Assembly (NCBI RefSeq): GCF_040448685.1 | Contig: NZ_CP159290.1 | Location: forward strand, 2,790,001-2,854,000 | Source: Cellulosimicrobium sp. ES-005 | GTDB taxonomy: Bacteria > Actinomycetota > Actinomycetes > Actinomycetales > Cellulomonadaceae | Direction of reading: 5' to 3' | DNA length: 64,000 bases | Part shown: in pieces, positions 42,941 through 54,742 of the stretch | Position numbering within the stretch: the stretch's first letter is position 1 | Layout of the letters: the number at the start of each line of letters is the position of its first letter | Made by a program: the position numbers and the translations under genes | Notes under the pieces: generated by a model | Database searches by the model: none | What the model saw: the letters and a program-made list of their open reading frames with translations, nothing else | What the model was told of the DNA's origin: nothing

Positions 42941-45037
42941 GTGGCAGACCACACCGACACCGCCATCTCCGACCCGACGGCGTCCGCGGAGGCGGCACCC
43001 TCGGCGGACGGCGGCTACGACGCGAGCAACATCACCGTCCTCGAGGGCCTCGAGGCGGTCCGCAAGCGTCCGGGCATGTACATCGGCTCGACCGGCGAGC
43101 GGGGCCTCCACCACCTTGTGTACGAGATTGTGGATAACTCTGTGGACGAGGCCCTCGCCGGGCACGCGGACACGATCGACGTGACGCTCCTGGCCGACGG
43201 CGGCGTCCGCGTCGTCGACAACGGCCGCGGCATCCCCGTCGCGATCCACCCGACCGAGGGCAAGCCGACGCTCGAGGTCGTCATGACGATCCTCCACGCG
43301 GGCGGCAAGTTCGGTGGCGGCGGGTACGCCGTCTCCGGCGGTCTGCACGGCGTCGGCATGTCCGTCGTCAACGCGCTCTCGACGCGCATGGTGTCCGAGG
43401 TCCGTCGCGACGGGTACTCGTGGCGCCAGGAGTTCACCGAGGGCGGCAACCCGGTGACGCCCGTCGAGCGGCTCGAGCCGTCGGACGAGACAGGCACCAC
43501 GCAGACGTTCTGGGCCGACCCGGAGATCTTCGAGACGACCGAGTACGACTTCGAGACCCTGCGGGCCCGCTTCCAGCAGATGGCCTTCCTCAACAAGGGC
43601 CTGCGGATCACGCTGACGGACGAGCGTCCCGCCCACCTCGACACGGGTGACGAGGTCACCGGCGGCGACGGCGCGGCCGACGCGGACGGCGTCTCCGAGG
43701 CGGACGACGCGACCCCGGGCGCGTCCACGCCGGCTCGCACCGTCTCGTACAAGTACGACGGCGGCCTCGTGGACTACGTCACCCACCTCAACGCGGCGAA
43801 GAAGGTCGAGCTCGTCCACCCCGACGTCATCGACTTCGAGTCGGAGGACACCGAGAAGCGCATCTCCGTGGAGATCGCGATGCAGTGGACCAGCTCGTAC
43901 TCCGAGTCCGTCCACACGTACGCGAACACGATCTCCACGACGGAGGGCGGCACGCACGAGGAGGGCTTCCGCGCGGCGATGACCTCGCTGGTCAACCGGT
44001 ACGCGCGCGACAAGGGCATCCTCAAGGAGAAGGACGACAACCTCACGGGCGACGACATCCGCGAGGGCCTGACCGCCGTCGTCTCCGTCAAGCTCGGCGA
44101 GCCCCAGTTCGAGGGCCAGACCAAGACGAAGCTCGGCAACACCGAGGCGAAGACGTTCGTCCAGCGCGTCGTCCACGAGCAGCTCACGGACTGGTTCGAC
44201 TCGCACCCGAACGAGGGGCGCGACGTCATCCGCAAGGCGATCCAGGCGTCGCAGGCGCGGCTCGCCGCCCGCAAGGCGCGCGAGGCGACCCGGCGCAAGG
44301 GCCTGCTGGAGTCGGGCGGCATGCCCGGCAAGCTGCGCGACTGCCAGTCGAACCGCGCCGAGGAGTGCGAGATCTTCATCGTCGAGGGCGACTCCGCCGG
44401 TGGTTCCGCCGTCCGCGGTCGCAACCCGCGGACGCAGGCGATCCTCCCGATCCGCGGCAAGATCCTCAACGTCGAGCGCGCGCGCCTCGACCGGGCCCTG
44501 TCCAACCAGGAGGTCCAGTCGATCATCACCGCGTTCGGCACGGGCATCGGCGAGGACTTCGACCTCACCAAGCTCCGCTACCACAAGATCGTGCTCATGG
44601 CCGACGCCGACGTCGACGGCCAGCACATCGCGACGCTCCTGCTCACGCTGCTCTTCCGGTACATGCGCCCCCTCATCGAGAACGGGCACGTGTACCTCGC
44701 GCAGCCGCCGCTGTACCGGCTCAAGTGGTCGAACGCCCCGCACGACTACGTCTACTCGGACAAGGAGCGCGACGCGTTCCTCGCGTCCGGGCAGGCCGCG
44801 GGCAAGCGGATCCCCAAGGAGAACGGGATCCAGCGCTACAAGGGTCTGGGCGAGATGGACTACTCGGAGCTGTGGGACACGACCATGGACCCCGAGCACC
44901 GCACGCTCAACCAGGTCACCCTGGACGACGCCGCGGCCGCGGACGAGATCTTCTCCGTCCTCATGGGCGAGGACGTCGAGTCCCGCCGCAGCTTCATCCA
45001 GCGCAACGCGAAGGACGTGCGGTTCCTTGACATCTGA
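42941..45037 (+). CDS. gyrB: DNA gyrase subunit B
   Basis: ATPase subunit of DNA gyrase, 698 aa. The GHKL ATPase domain has [38 protein letters not shown] and [14 protein letters not shown] in separate conserved blocks. The TOPRIM domain has [14 protein letters not shown] and [11 protein letters not shown]. An acidic insert (about 232-266) in the transducer region is unconserved. GTG 42941 follows GAGGAG. A pair of DnaA boxes (43129 and 43141) is embedded in the coding sequence. gyrA follows after 123 bp. Confidence 0.98.
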   Translation: MADHTDTAISDPTASAEAAPSADGGYDASNITVLEGLEAVRKRPGMYIGSTGERGLHHLVYEIVDNSVDEALAGHADTIDVTLLADGGVRVVDNGRGIPVAIHPTEGKPTLEVVMTILHAGGKFGGGGYAVSGGLHGVGMSVVNALSTRMVSEVRRDGYSWRQEFTEGGNPVTPVERLEPSDETGTTQTFWADPEIFETTEYDFETLRARFQQMAFLNKGLRITLTDERPAHLDTGDEVTGGDGAADADGVSEADDATPGASTPARTVSYKYDGGLVDYVTHLNAAKKVELVHPDVIDFESEDTEKRISVEIAMQWTSSYSESVHTYANTISTTEGGTHEEGFRAAMTSLVNRYARDKGILKEKDDNLTGDDIREGLTAVVSVKLGEPQFEGQTKTKLGNTEAKTFVQRVVHEQLTDWFDSHPNEGRDVIRKAIQASQARLAARKAREATRRKGLLESGGMPGKLRDCQSNRAEECEIFIVEGDSAGGSAVRGRNPRTQAILPIRGKILNVERARLDRALSNQEVQSIITAFGTGIGEDFDLTKLRYHKIVLMADADVDGQHIATLLLTLLFRYMRPLIENGHVYLAQPPLYRLKWSNAPHDYVYSDKERDAFLASGQAAGKRIPKENGIQRYKGLGEMDYSELWDTTMDPEHRTLNQVTLDDAAAADEIFSVLMGEDVESRRSFIQRNAKDVRFLDI
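43129..43149 (-). promoter_or_regulatory. pair of DnaA boxes inside gyrB
   Basis: TGTGGATAA (43129-43137, consensus) and TGTGGACGA (43141-43149) separated by 3 bp, within codons for EIVDNSVDE. Confidence 0.5.
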
Positions 45038-45160
45038 GCAGCCGGTGCCCGCGCCCCGCGGGCGACCGGCCCTCGGACGCGCCCCGGCGTCGTCCGCGGC
45101 AGACACAGAGCCAGCCACCGAGCGCAGCGAGCACGCAGAGACGAACGAGCGAGGTAGACC

Positions 45161-47856
<2,696 letters not shown>

Positions 47857-47860
<4 letters not shown>

Positions 47861-48828
47861 GCAGCGAGAACAACGCACCGCCGACGATCACGCCCCGGCT
47901 GACCGTGCCGCGTCCCGACACGGACCCGGCCTCGCGCGCTGGGGGTGCGCCCGCGCCGAGCAAGCACGGGGAGTCGAACGGCGCGTCGAACGGTGCGGCG
48001 TCGGGCGCCGTCCCGCCGCCTCCCCCGCCCCCGCCGCCGGGCCAGTCCGCGGGCCGGGCCCCGAGCCAGGCCGCCCCGGAGCGCGGGGTCGACGACGACG
48101 GCATGGAGCGCGCGTCCGGCGAGAGTCGCGTCGCGGTCGCCCGCGCCGGCGCCGTGAAGGCTGCCGCCGCGGCCATCGCCGCGGCGAAGAGCGCGGCCAA
48201 GAAGGTCTCGGCGGCGGTCCCGGCCGCTCCCGCGGAGACCGACCCCCAGCCCGGCCACGACGAGATCGACGACGAGACGGTGAGGCGCGTGCCCACGACC
48301 AGCGCGGCAGCGCCGAGCGCCCCAGCGGCGTCCATCAACACCCCGGCGCCGGCGGCGATGCACTACTCGGCCGCGGGCGTCTCCGGCTCGGCGACCCCCC
48401 TCACCGGTGCGACGCCCGCCGTCGGCCCGGCGACGGGCGCGACGCCCACGGTGCGGCACGACGGCGGCCCGCGCCGCGTCCGGCTCGCGGTCTCGCGCAT
48501 CGACCCCTGGTCCGCGATGAAGCTCGGCTTCCTGCTCGCCGTCGCGATCGGCATCATGACCGTCGTCGCGACGGCCGTGGTCTGGTACGTCCTCGACGGC
48601 ATGCAGGTCTTCTTCAAGATCGAGGAGCTGTTCACGCAGATCGTCGGGACCGAGACGGACGTGGACATCCAGCAGTACGTCGCGTTCGGGCGTGTGATCT
48701 CCATCGCCACGCTGCTCGGCGTGGTGAACGTGGTGATCATCACCGCGCTGTCGACGATCATGGCGTTCCTGTACAACATCGTCGCCGCCCTGGTGGGCGG
48801 CGTGCACCTCACGCTCACCGACGACTGA
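47857..48828 (+). CDS. DUF3566 membrane protein
   Basis: 323-aa protein with a long disordered N-terminus (about 1-200, Pro-rich with a run of nine prolines, and an Ala/Lys-rich segment). The C-terminal DUF3566 domain has the marker [22 protein letters not shown] and two TM helices (about 223-245 and 280-312). It is regularly encoded after gyrA in Actinobacteria, coupled here by ATGA. Function is not established; a cell-envelope or division link has been suggested for the family. Confidence 0.88.
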
Positions 48829-48868
48829 CCGAGGACGGCTCCCGGACCGGGGGCCACGGGCCCTCGGT

Positions 48869-48898
48869 TTGGGTCTGCGGCTCCCGGTGGGGTAACCT
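48869..48898 (+). promoter_or_regulatory. candidate promoter of tRNA-Ile
   Basis: TTGGGT (48869-48874) and TAACCT (48893-48898) with an 18-bp spacer, 55 bp before the tRNA. Confidence 0.45.
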
Positions 48899-48953
48899 CA
48901 ATCGCTGCCTGCGAGCGGAGCGGCCCCCCGGGGCTGTCCGGCGAGGCGCGTAC

Positions 48954-49027
48954 GGGCCTATAGCTCAGACGGTTAGAGCGCTTCCCTGATAAGGAAGAGG
49001 TCAGAGGTTCAAGTCCTCTTAGGCCCA
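48954..49027 (+). tRNA. tRNA-Ile (GAT)
   Basis: 74-nt cloverleaf. The acceptor stem GGGCCTA pairs with TAGGCCC, the anticodon loop CTGATAA has GAT, and the T-arm has GGTTCAAGTCC. Discriminator A at 49027; CCA is not encoded. Confidence 0.97.
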
Positions 49028-49055
49028 CTGCCGAACCCACTCGAGGGGGAACGTC

Positions 49056-49175
49056 ATGAAGAAGCTTCTCGTCCTGCTCCTCGCCGCCGGCGCCGGATAT
49101 CTCCTGTGGCGCAAGTACACGGAGGACAACGCCGAGCGTGACCTCTGGGCAGAGGTCACCGACACCTTCGAGTGA
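49056..49175 (+). CDS. DLW-39 family microprotein
   Basis: A 39-residue protein: MKKLLVLLLAAGAGYLLWRK, then a short acidic tail with DLWAEVTD. The length and the DLW tripeptide define the actinobacterial DLW-39 family. One TM segment (about 3-18) makes it a small membrane protein. It lies between tRNA-Ile and tRNA-Ala, its usual location, and has a GAGGGGGA ribosome binding site. Function unknown. Confidence 0.88.
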   Translation: MKKLLVLLLAAGAGYLLWRKYTEDNAERDLWAEVTDTFE

Positions 49176-49214
49176 GCACGTCTCACTCCTGACCGGCCCC
49201 TGGCCGCGTCACCC

Positions 49215-49287
49215 GGGGCCATGGCGCAATTGGTAGCGCACCTGCTTTGCAAGCAGGGGGTTGGGGGTTCGAGTCCCCCTGGCTCCA
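49215..49287 (+). tRNA. tRNA-Ala (TGC)
   Basis: 73-nt cloverleaf. The acceptor GGGGCCA pairs with TGGCTCC, the anticodon loop has TGC (CTTTGCAAG), and the T-arm has GGTTCGAGTCC. Discriminator A at 49287. Confidence 0.97.
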
Positions 49288-49293
49288 CTCCGT

Positions 49294-49324
49294 CGACCAG
49301 CATCGAGAACTTCGATGCTGGTCG
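49294..49324 (+). terminator. terminator after tRNA-Ala
   Basis: Perfect 13-bp stem (49294-49306 with 49312-49324), 5-nt loop, followed by TCTTCG. Confidence 0.75.
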
Positions 49325-49384
49325 TCTTCGTCTGACACCTCTCTTCGCGAGTGCGCGGCTCCGGCGCGTGCGGCGTGCTCCTCG

Positions 49385-50401
49385 ATGGCGTCGTGGCAAG
49401 CTCTCGACGTGGAGAAGCTCGGCCGGCGGCGCGCATGGTTGCTCATGGCCGCGGGAGAGAACCGCGGCCACGGTGGTCATTCGGGCTACGACGATCAGTA
49501 CGACGCGTACTACTCCTGGGACAGCAACGTGCCCAACCACAAGAACCTTCGGGTGGGCGACCCGATCGCCCTGTGGGACAAGGTGCGCCTCCTCGGCATC
49601 TCGGTCATCGAGCAGATCGACACCTCACCGGGCCAGAAGGTGCTCAACAGGTGCCCGGAGTGCGGGACGACGCGAATCTCCCTCCGCAAGAGGGCTACGC
49701 CGCGCTATCGGTGCATGAAGTGCGGTGCAGCGTTCGAGGCTGCGAGAGCCGACGTCGCCGAGGTCGAGCTCTACACGGCCCGGTACGACGCTGCGTGGAC
49801 CTCGCTCGAGGGAGTCCTGGACGAGCACGAGGTCCGCGCGGTCCAGACGAATGCCGTGGACATCAACGCGATGCGTCCGTTGGACTGGGACGCGTTCCGC
49901 GACGCGCTCGCCCGCAAGGACGCCGACCGTGCCCTGAGCCGCGTGCAGGGGCGACTCCCGGATGCCGTGTGGAACGACGGCGCGGGTGTGACGCTGGAGC
50001 TCTCGGGTGGGTTTCGCCGTTCGCTCGTGCGCGTCAGACGCGGGCAACGTCAGTTCCGGGCGCATCTCCTGTCGAGCCAGGGAAGCACCTGCGCGTTCAC
50101 CGGCGGTGCGCCGGAACGAGTCCTCGACGCGGGACACCTCTACAGCTATGCGCGGCTCGGCGAGCACCACGCGCACGGTGGGCTCATGCTTCGCCGTGAT
50201 ATCCACAGGCTGTTCGACGACGGGATGCTCGCCGTCGATCCCACCACCCTGAGGATCGACGTCGACAGCGAGCTCGCGGCGTTCCCGCAGTACGCGTGCC
50301 TCGATGGCAGGCCGTTGCAGCTCGACCTTCGAGAACAGCAGGTCGACTGGCTCGGCAAGCACTGGGGCGAGCATCGTGCGACGGCCTCGAGGGCGCCGTA
50401 G
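49385..50401 (+). CDS. HNH endonuclease with N-terminal recognition domain and zinc ribbon
   Basis: 338-aa predicted nuclease. Residues about 12-82 (AWLLMAAGENRGHGG, then DAYYSWDSNVPNHKNLRVGD, IALWDKVRLLG) look like a PUA/EVE-type beta fold. A zinc ribbon has Cys90-Cys93 (CPECG) and Cys110-Cys113 (CMKCG). The C-terminal HNH site (about 236-285) has CAFTGG, the DAGHLYSYARLGEHHAHGG core with His251, and RRDIHRLFDDG with His274. Such HNH_2-type enzymes cleave DNA; a modification-dependent or restriction role is inference. ATG 49385 is chosen. It stands alone after tRNA-Ala, with lower GC than neighbours, consistent with acquisition. Confidence 0.8.
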   Translation: MASWQALDVEKLGRRRAWLLMAAGENRGHGGHSGYDDQYDAYYSWDSNVPNHKNLRVGDPIALWDKVRLLGISVIEQIDTSPGQKVLNRCPECGTTRISLRKRATPRYRCMKCGAAFEAARADVAEVELYTARYDAAWTSLEGVLDEHEVRAVQTNAVDINAMRPLDWDAFRDALARKDADRALSRVQGRLPDAVWNDGAGVTLELSGGFRRSLVRVRRGQRQFRAHLLSSQGSTCAFTGGAPERVLDAGHLYSYARLGEHHAHGGLMLRRDIHRLFDDGMLAVDPTTLRIDVDSELAAFPQYACLDGRPLQLDLREQQVDWLGKHWGEHRATASRAP

Positions 50402-50440
50402 GACACGCCACTCGGTGACCGGGAGCCCCATCGTCCCGAG

Positions 50441-50478
50441 ACGACGCCGGGCCCACCTCGCGGTGGGCCCGGCGTCGT
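50441..50478. terminator. terminator after HNH gene
   Basis: Perfect 17-bp stem (50441-50457 with 50462-50478), 4-nt loop, between convergent genes. Confidence 0.78.
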
Positions 50479-50510
50479 GCGTGCGTGTCCAGCGTGCCGC
50501 TCTGGCGGGG

Positions 50511-51644
50511 TCAGACGTCGTCGGCCTTCTTGGCCGCGTCCTCCGCGACGTCCTCGGCCGCCTCGCGGGCCTTCTTGGCGGCGTCGCCCAGGTCGTCCTT
50601 CGCGTCCGCGGCGGCGTCCTTGGCGGACGAGGCCGCGCTGCGGGTCGTGCTGCGGGCGCGGCTGGTGGCCTTCTTGGCCGCGTCCTTGGCGTCCGAGACG
50701 GCGTCGCTGACGCGGTCGCTGACGTCGTCGCGCACCTCGGCGGCGCGCTCGGCGAGCTTGTCGGTCGCCTCGCGGCCCTTCGCGACGGCGACGCCCGCGG
50801 CCTCGCCCAGCGACTCGGCGGCGTCCCCGACGGCGTGCCGGGCGTCGCCGACCACGTCGTCGAAGTGGACCTGCTGCTCCTCCTGCTCCCACGGCTCGGC
50901 CCAGGGGTCGGTCGTGGGCTGTGCGCGACGGTAGAGGACGTAGCCGACGCCCGCGGCCGTGACGCCGCCGGCGATCCACCAGAGGGTGCGGCCCTTGCCC
51001 TTCGACGCGTCGGCCTCGGCGGCCTTCGCCGCGGCCTTGTCGGCTGCGGCCGCGAGCTTCGCCGCGGCCTTCTCGGCGGCCTTGTCGGCGTGCTTCGCGG
51101 CCTTCTTGCCCGCCTTGCCCGCGGTCTTCTGCGCCTGCTTCGCCGCCTCCGCGGCGGCCTTCTGCGCCTCCTTGGCGAGCTTGCGGGCCTTCTTGCCGGT
51201 CGCCGCTGCCGTGGCCGCGGACGCGGCGGCGGTCGCCTCGGCCGCGTTGTCGGCCGCGCGCTGGGCGGAGTCGGCGGCGCTGGCGGCGGCGGCGTTGAAG
51301 CTGGCGACGATCTTGGGCAGCACCTCGTCGACGAGCTTGTCGTGCGCGGTGTCGATGGCGGGCGCGGCCTTGCCCGCCGCCTTCTCGACGCGCGGTGCGG
51401 CGGCCTGGATGCTGTCCTGCCACGCCTTCTCGACGCGCGGCTGGAGCCACTCGAGGAACGCCTCCACCTTGGGCGTCCCCCACTCCTTGGCCTGCACCGC
51501 GGCGTCCTTGGCCTGGTCGGCGAGCTGGCTCGCCGCGCTCTGCGCGGTCGCGGCGGCCTGCGCGGCCTGGTCCTTGAGCTTCTCGGTGTCGATCGACTCG
51601 AGCGTGTCCTTGACGGAGTCGCTCGCTGAGCGAGAACGGGTCAT
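50511..51644 (-). CDS. Ala/Lys/Asp-rich helical membrane protein
   Basis: 377-aa low-complexity protein, nearly all alpha-helical. The segment about 120-260 is made of AKKA/DKAAEKAAAK-like repeats resembling histone H1 tails or LEA proteins. One TM helix (about 220-238, TLWWIAGGVTAAGVGYVLY) is followed by an acidic/Ala coiled coil with VSDAVSDAKDAAKKA repeats. No enzymatic motif. ATG 51644 follows GGGGAG. Function unknown; a membrane-tethered scaffold or nucleoid contact is speculation. Confidence 0.8.
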   Translation of the reverse strand: MTRSRSASDSVKDTLESIDTEKLKDQAAQAAATAQSAASQLADQAKDAAVQAKEWGTPKVEAFLEWLQPRVEKAWQDSIQAAAPRVEKAAGKAAPAIDTAHDKLVDEVLPKIVASFNAAAASAADSAQRAADNAAEATAAASAATAAATGKKARKLAKEAQKAAAEAAKQAQKTAGKAGKKAAKHADKAAEKAAAKLAAAADKAAAKAAEADASKGKGRTLWWIAGGVTAAGVGYVLYRRAQPTTDPWAEPWEQEEQQVHFDDVVGDARHAVGDAAESLGEAAGVAVAKGREATDKLAERAAEVRDDVSDRVSDAVSDAKDAAKKATSRARSTTRSAASSAKDAAADAKDDLGDAAKKAREAAEDVAEDAAKKADDV

Positions 51645-51786
51645 GCGTGCTCCCCGGGGTCGTCGTCCGACGGGACGAAAGTGTGGATGCGATGGGCGTT
51701 TCCGACCACTCTGCCACCACCGTGCCCGCCCCGCGAGACATCGCGTCGGACGGGTCGCGCGCGGGTCTCGTGGGAGGATGGTGCCC

Positions 51787-52326
51787 ATGTTCGCAACCCT
51801 CCACACGACCGCAGGTGACATCCGGATCGAGCTCCTGCCGAACCACGCCCCGAAGACGGTGGCGAACTTCGTCGGGCTCGCGCAGGGCACCACGACGTGG
51901 TCCGACCCCCGCACCGGCGCAGAGCGCACCGAGCCCTTCTACGACGGCCTGATCTTCCACCGCGTGATCCAGGACTTCATGATCCAGGGCGGCTGCCCGC
52001 TGGGCACCGGCACGGGCGGTCCGGGCTACACGTTCAACGACGAGATCCACCCCGAGCTGCAGTTCGACCGCCCCTACCTCCTGGCGATGGCGAACGCGGG
52101 ACTGCGCCGCAACCCGGTCACGGGCGAGGCCGAGGGCACCAACGGGTCCCAGTTCTTCATCTCGACGGTGCCGACGCCGTGGCTCAACGGCAAGCACACG
52201 ATCTTCGGCGAGGTCGCGGACGACGCGTCCCGGGCGGTCGTCGACGCGATCAACGCGACGCCGACCCGCCCGGGCGACCGCCCGCAGGAGGACATCGTCA
52301 TCACGTCCGTCACGATCGAGGACTGA
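51787..52326 (+). CDS. ppiA: peptidyl-prolyl cis-trans isomerase, cyclophilin type
   Basis: Cytoplasmic cyclophilin, 179 aa (EC 5.2.1.8). FATLHTTAGDIRIEL opens the fold. The active-site residues lie in FHRVIQDFMIQGG (Arg), and GTNGSQFFIST, LNGKHTIFGEV complete the core. No signal peptide. ATG 51787 follows GGGAGGA. Its stop lies within the likely start of the rhomboid gene. Confidence 0.97.
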   Translation: MFATLHTTAGDIRIELLPNHAPKTVANFVGLAQGTTTWSDPRTGAERTEPFYDGLIFHRVIQDFMIQGGCPLGTGTGGPGYTFNDEIHPELQFDRPYLLAMANAGLRRNPVTGEAEGTNGSQFFISTVPTPWLNGKHTIFGEVADDASRAVVDAINATPTRPGDRPQEDIVITSVTIED

Positions 52327-53246
52327 CCATCTCGACGACACCTCCCGGGCCGCCCGGCCCGCCGACGTACGGGACGGCAGGACCGCACGACGGTCCTGCC
52401 GTCCCGCCCGTGTGCCCGCGGCACCCGGACCGGGTGTCGTACGTGCGCTGCCAGCGGTGCGGGCGCCCCGCGTGCCCCGAGTGCCAGCGCCCGGCCGCCG
52501 TCGGCGTGCAGTGCGTCGACTGCGTGCGCGACGCCGCCCGGCAGGCGCCGACGCAGCGCACCGCGCTCGGAGGCAAGGTCCGCGGCGGCCCGCCGGTCGT
52601 GACGTTCACGATCATCGGCCTGTGCGTGGTGAGCTGGATCCTCCAGTTCGTCACGGACGGGACCTGGACGGCGCTTCTCGCTTTTCGTGCCGACTTCGCA
52701 GAGATCGAGCCCTACCGGTTCCTCTCGTCGGCGTTCATCCACTCGACGAGCCCAGTCCACATCCTCTTCAACATGTACGCCCTGTGGGTGACGGGACCAT
52801 TCCTCGAGCAGATGCTTGGCCGCTGGCGCTTCGTCGCGCTCTACATGCTCGCGGCAGTCGGCGGGTCCGTCGGATACCTCTTGCTCGCCGGCGGGCCGGC
52901 CGAGCAGGCGTGGTACGTCTGGGTCTTCGGTGCTTCGGGAGCGGTGTTCGGGCTCTTCGGCGCGATCCTGCTCGTGCTGCGCAGGACGGGCCGGAACGCG
53001 ATGCAGATCGTCGTGCTCATCGGCATCAACTTCGCGATCGGGCTGTTCTTCACCGGCATCGCGTGGCAGGCGCACCTCGGTGGGCTCGTGGTCGGCCTCG
53101 TCCTCGGGGCCGCGTACGCGTACGCGCCGAAGGAGCGCCGCACCCTGGTGTCCATGGGCGCGACGGCGGTCGTCGCCGTGGCGCTCGTCGCCGCGGCATG
53201 GCTGACGTACGCCTCGGCGGACCAGTTCGGCCACCTCGTCGGGTGA
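52323..53246 (+). CDS. rhomboid family intramembrane serine protease with zinc-finger head
   Basis: Membrane protease, about 307 aa. The N-terminal zinc-binding module has CPRHPD, RCQRCGRPACPEC and GVQCVDCV. Six TM helices follow, with the WILQFV, HILFNMYALWVTG (Asn in the oxyanion site), GASGAVFGLFG (catalytic Ser) and HLGGLVVGLVLG (catalytic His) motifs, all intact. The start is unresolved: no ATG, GTG or TTG lies between the ppiA stop and the zinc finger. CTG 52323 overlaps the ppiA TGA; ATC 52329 has GAGG 7 nt upstream; the first canonical codon, GTG 52410, falls one residue before the first cysteine. Standard actinobacterial neighbour of ppiA and crgA. Confidence 0.9.
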   Translation: MTISTTPPGPPGPPTYGTAGPHDGPAVPPVCPRHPDRVSYVRCQRCGRPACPECQRPAAVGVQCVDCVRDAARQAPTQRTALGGKVRGGPPVVTFTIIGLCVVSWILQFVTDGTWTALLAFRADFAEIEPYRFLSSAFIHSTSPVHILFNMYALWVTGPFLEQMLGRWRFVALYMLAAVGGSVGYLLLAGGPAEQAWYVWVFGASGAVFGLFGAILLVLRRTGRNAMQIVVLIGINFAIGLFFTGIAWQAHLGGLVVGLVLGAAYAYAPKERRTLVSMGATAVVAVALVAAAWLTYASADQFGHLVG

Positions 53247-53337
53247 CCCCGTCGAGCGGCCCGGGAGAGTTATCCCCAGGGTTACTCACAGGTGTGGAAC
53301 TACACCGGTGTCGTCGTGCTCTCCGGGGGAGCCGGTC

Positions 53338-53377
53338 GCCGTCCGGGGCGCAGGAAACCGCCCGCGGCCCGGACGGC
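53338..53377. terminator. possible terminator between rhomboid and crgA
   Basis: 10-bp inverted repeat (53338-53347 with 53368-53377), 20-nt loop, between convergent genes. Confidence 0.4.
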
Positions 53378-53394
53378 CGACGTCGTCGGGACGG

Positions 53395-53646
53395 CTACTT
53401 CCAGCGCGTGGTGAGCGCGAAGCCCGCGATGATGAACGCGAAGCCGACGCCGAGGTTCCAGGCGCCCAGCGGCGGGATCGGGAGCTGCTTGGGCCCGCTG
53501 AGGTAGAACAGCACGATCCACGCCAGCCCGAGGAGCATCAGCCCGAGCATCGTGGGCACGAGCCAGCGCGGGTTGCCCGACTCGGGCTTGGGCACGCTCG
53601 GCGGGCGCTGCGGCTTGGGCTTCTTGCGCGACTTCGACTCGGGCAC
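53395..53646 (-). CDS. crgA: cell division protein CrgA
   Basis: Small divisome membrane protein, 83 aa, that in mycobacteria and Streptomyces binds FtsZ, FtsI and FtsQ. Basic N-terminus (ESKSRKKPKP), two TM helices (about 31-52 and 62-80) and the conserved NPRWLVP and WNLGVGFAF motifs. GTG 53646 follows AGGAG. Located, as usual, beside the srtE-pknB region. Confidence 0.95.
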   Translation of the reverse strand: MPESKSRKKPKPQRPPSVPKPESGNPRWLVPTMLGLMLLGLAWIVLFYLSGPKQLPIPPLGAWNLGVGFAFIIAGFALTTRWK

Positions 53647-53965
53647 GAGGGTGGGCTCCTGTCCTGGTGGGGTCCGCTGCGGCGGCGTCGGGACGCACCG
53701 CGGGAGCGGACGCCTGCCGTCGTCGTGCAGGAACCGTGCATGGCTCGGGCGAAGGTCGTCGACGCGCCGCGGGGCTCCGTGAGAGCACGGGTCCGTCACG
53801 ATCGTGGACGACGTTCGTCGACTAGCGTAGTGGGCGCACACAATAGGCAGGGACACCGCGCGCGGGCAACGGCCCGGTCGCGGCGACGACGACACGACAG
53901 ACGCGCGGCCGAGACACGTCGGAGAGACGGTCGACGCCCTCGTCCGCCCAGGAAGGAGACGGTCC
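53647..53965. other. crgA-DUF881 divergent intergenic region
   Basis: A 319-bp region that must carry both promoters. I could not pick a convincing hexamer pair on either strand, and no gene or RNA is visible. Confidence 0.5.
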
Positions 53966-54742
53966 GTGAGCGGCACCGACCCCGCCTCCGCGACGCCGGA
54001 CGAGCCCGCCGCGCCCCCGCGCTCGCGCCGGGTCCGGTCCGCCGTGACGGTCGCCCTCGTCCTCGCGCTCGCCGGCGTCATGTTCACCGCCAACGCGCGC
54101 CTCGCCCGAGGCGAGGACTCGCGTCACCCCGAGAACCTCGCCCAGCTCGTCGACCGCGAGTCGGACCGCGTGGCGGACCTCTCGGCCCAGGTCGACGCGC
54201 TCACGGAGGAGATCGCGGGACTGTCGCAGACCGGCGACGCGCCGGCCGGCGTCGACCCCGACCTCGCGTCGCGCACCGCCGTCGCGGCGGGCACGACGCC
54301 GGTCAGCGGCACGGGCCTGACCGTCACGCTCGACGACGCCCCGCCCGAGGGCAACTACCCGCCGCAGATCCGTCCGGACGACCTCGTCGTGCACCAGCAG
54401 GACATCCAGTCCGTCGTCAACGCCTTGTGGGCCGGCGGTGCGGAGGCGATGACGCTCCAGGGGCAGCGGGTGACCGCGACGTCGGCGTTCCGGTGCGCGG
54501 GCAACATCCTCCTGCTGCACGGACGCGTATACTCGCCGCCCTACGTCGTGGAGGCCGTGGGCGACCCGGACGCGCTGCGCGACGCCCTGGAGCGCTCGCC
54601 GGGCGTCCAGGTGTACCAGGAGTACGTCGACGCGGTGAACCTGGGCTGGTCGGTCGAGGACACGTCCGACCTCGAGCTCCCCGGCTACGAGGGCGCGCTC
54701 GAGCTCCGCTACGCGCGCCCGTCCGACGCGGTGGCGTCGTGA
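53966..54742 (+). CDS. DUF881 family membrane protein
   Basis: 258-aa protein: short cytoplasmic tail, one TM helix (about 25-43), a coiled coil (about 60-88) and the DUF881 domain, marked by GTGLTVTLDDAP, DLVVHQQDIQSVVNALW, GAEAMTLQGQRV and SPPYVVEAVGDP. It is extracytoplasmic. The family sits with srtE, crgA and pknB in Actinobacteria and with divisome genes elsewhere. Function undefined. GTG 53966 follows GGAAGGAG. Coupled to srtE (GTGA). Confidence 0.9.
   Translation: MSGTDPASATPDEPAAPPRSRRVRSAVTVALVLALAGVMFTANARLARGEDSRHPENLAQLVDRESDRVADLSAQVDALTEEIAGLSQTGDAPAGVDPDLASRTAVAAGTTPVSGTGLTVTLDDAPPEGNYPPQIRPDDLVVHQQDIQSVVNALWAGGAEAMTLQGQRVTATSAFRCAGNILLLHGRVYSPPYVVEAVGDPDALRDALERSPGVQVYQEYVDAVNLGWSVEDTSDLELPGYEGALELRYARPSDAVAS

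Noticed and set aside
49215..49330. attachment-site duplication from integration at tRNA-Ala
   Set aside because: I could not see a repeat of the tRNA 3' end downstream of the HNH gene; the inverted repeat at 49294-49324 is a terminator.
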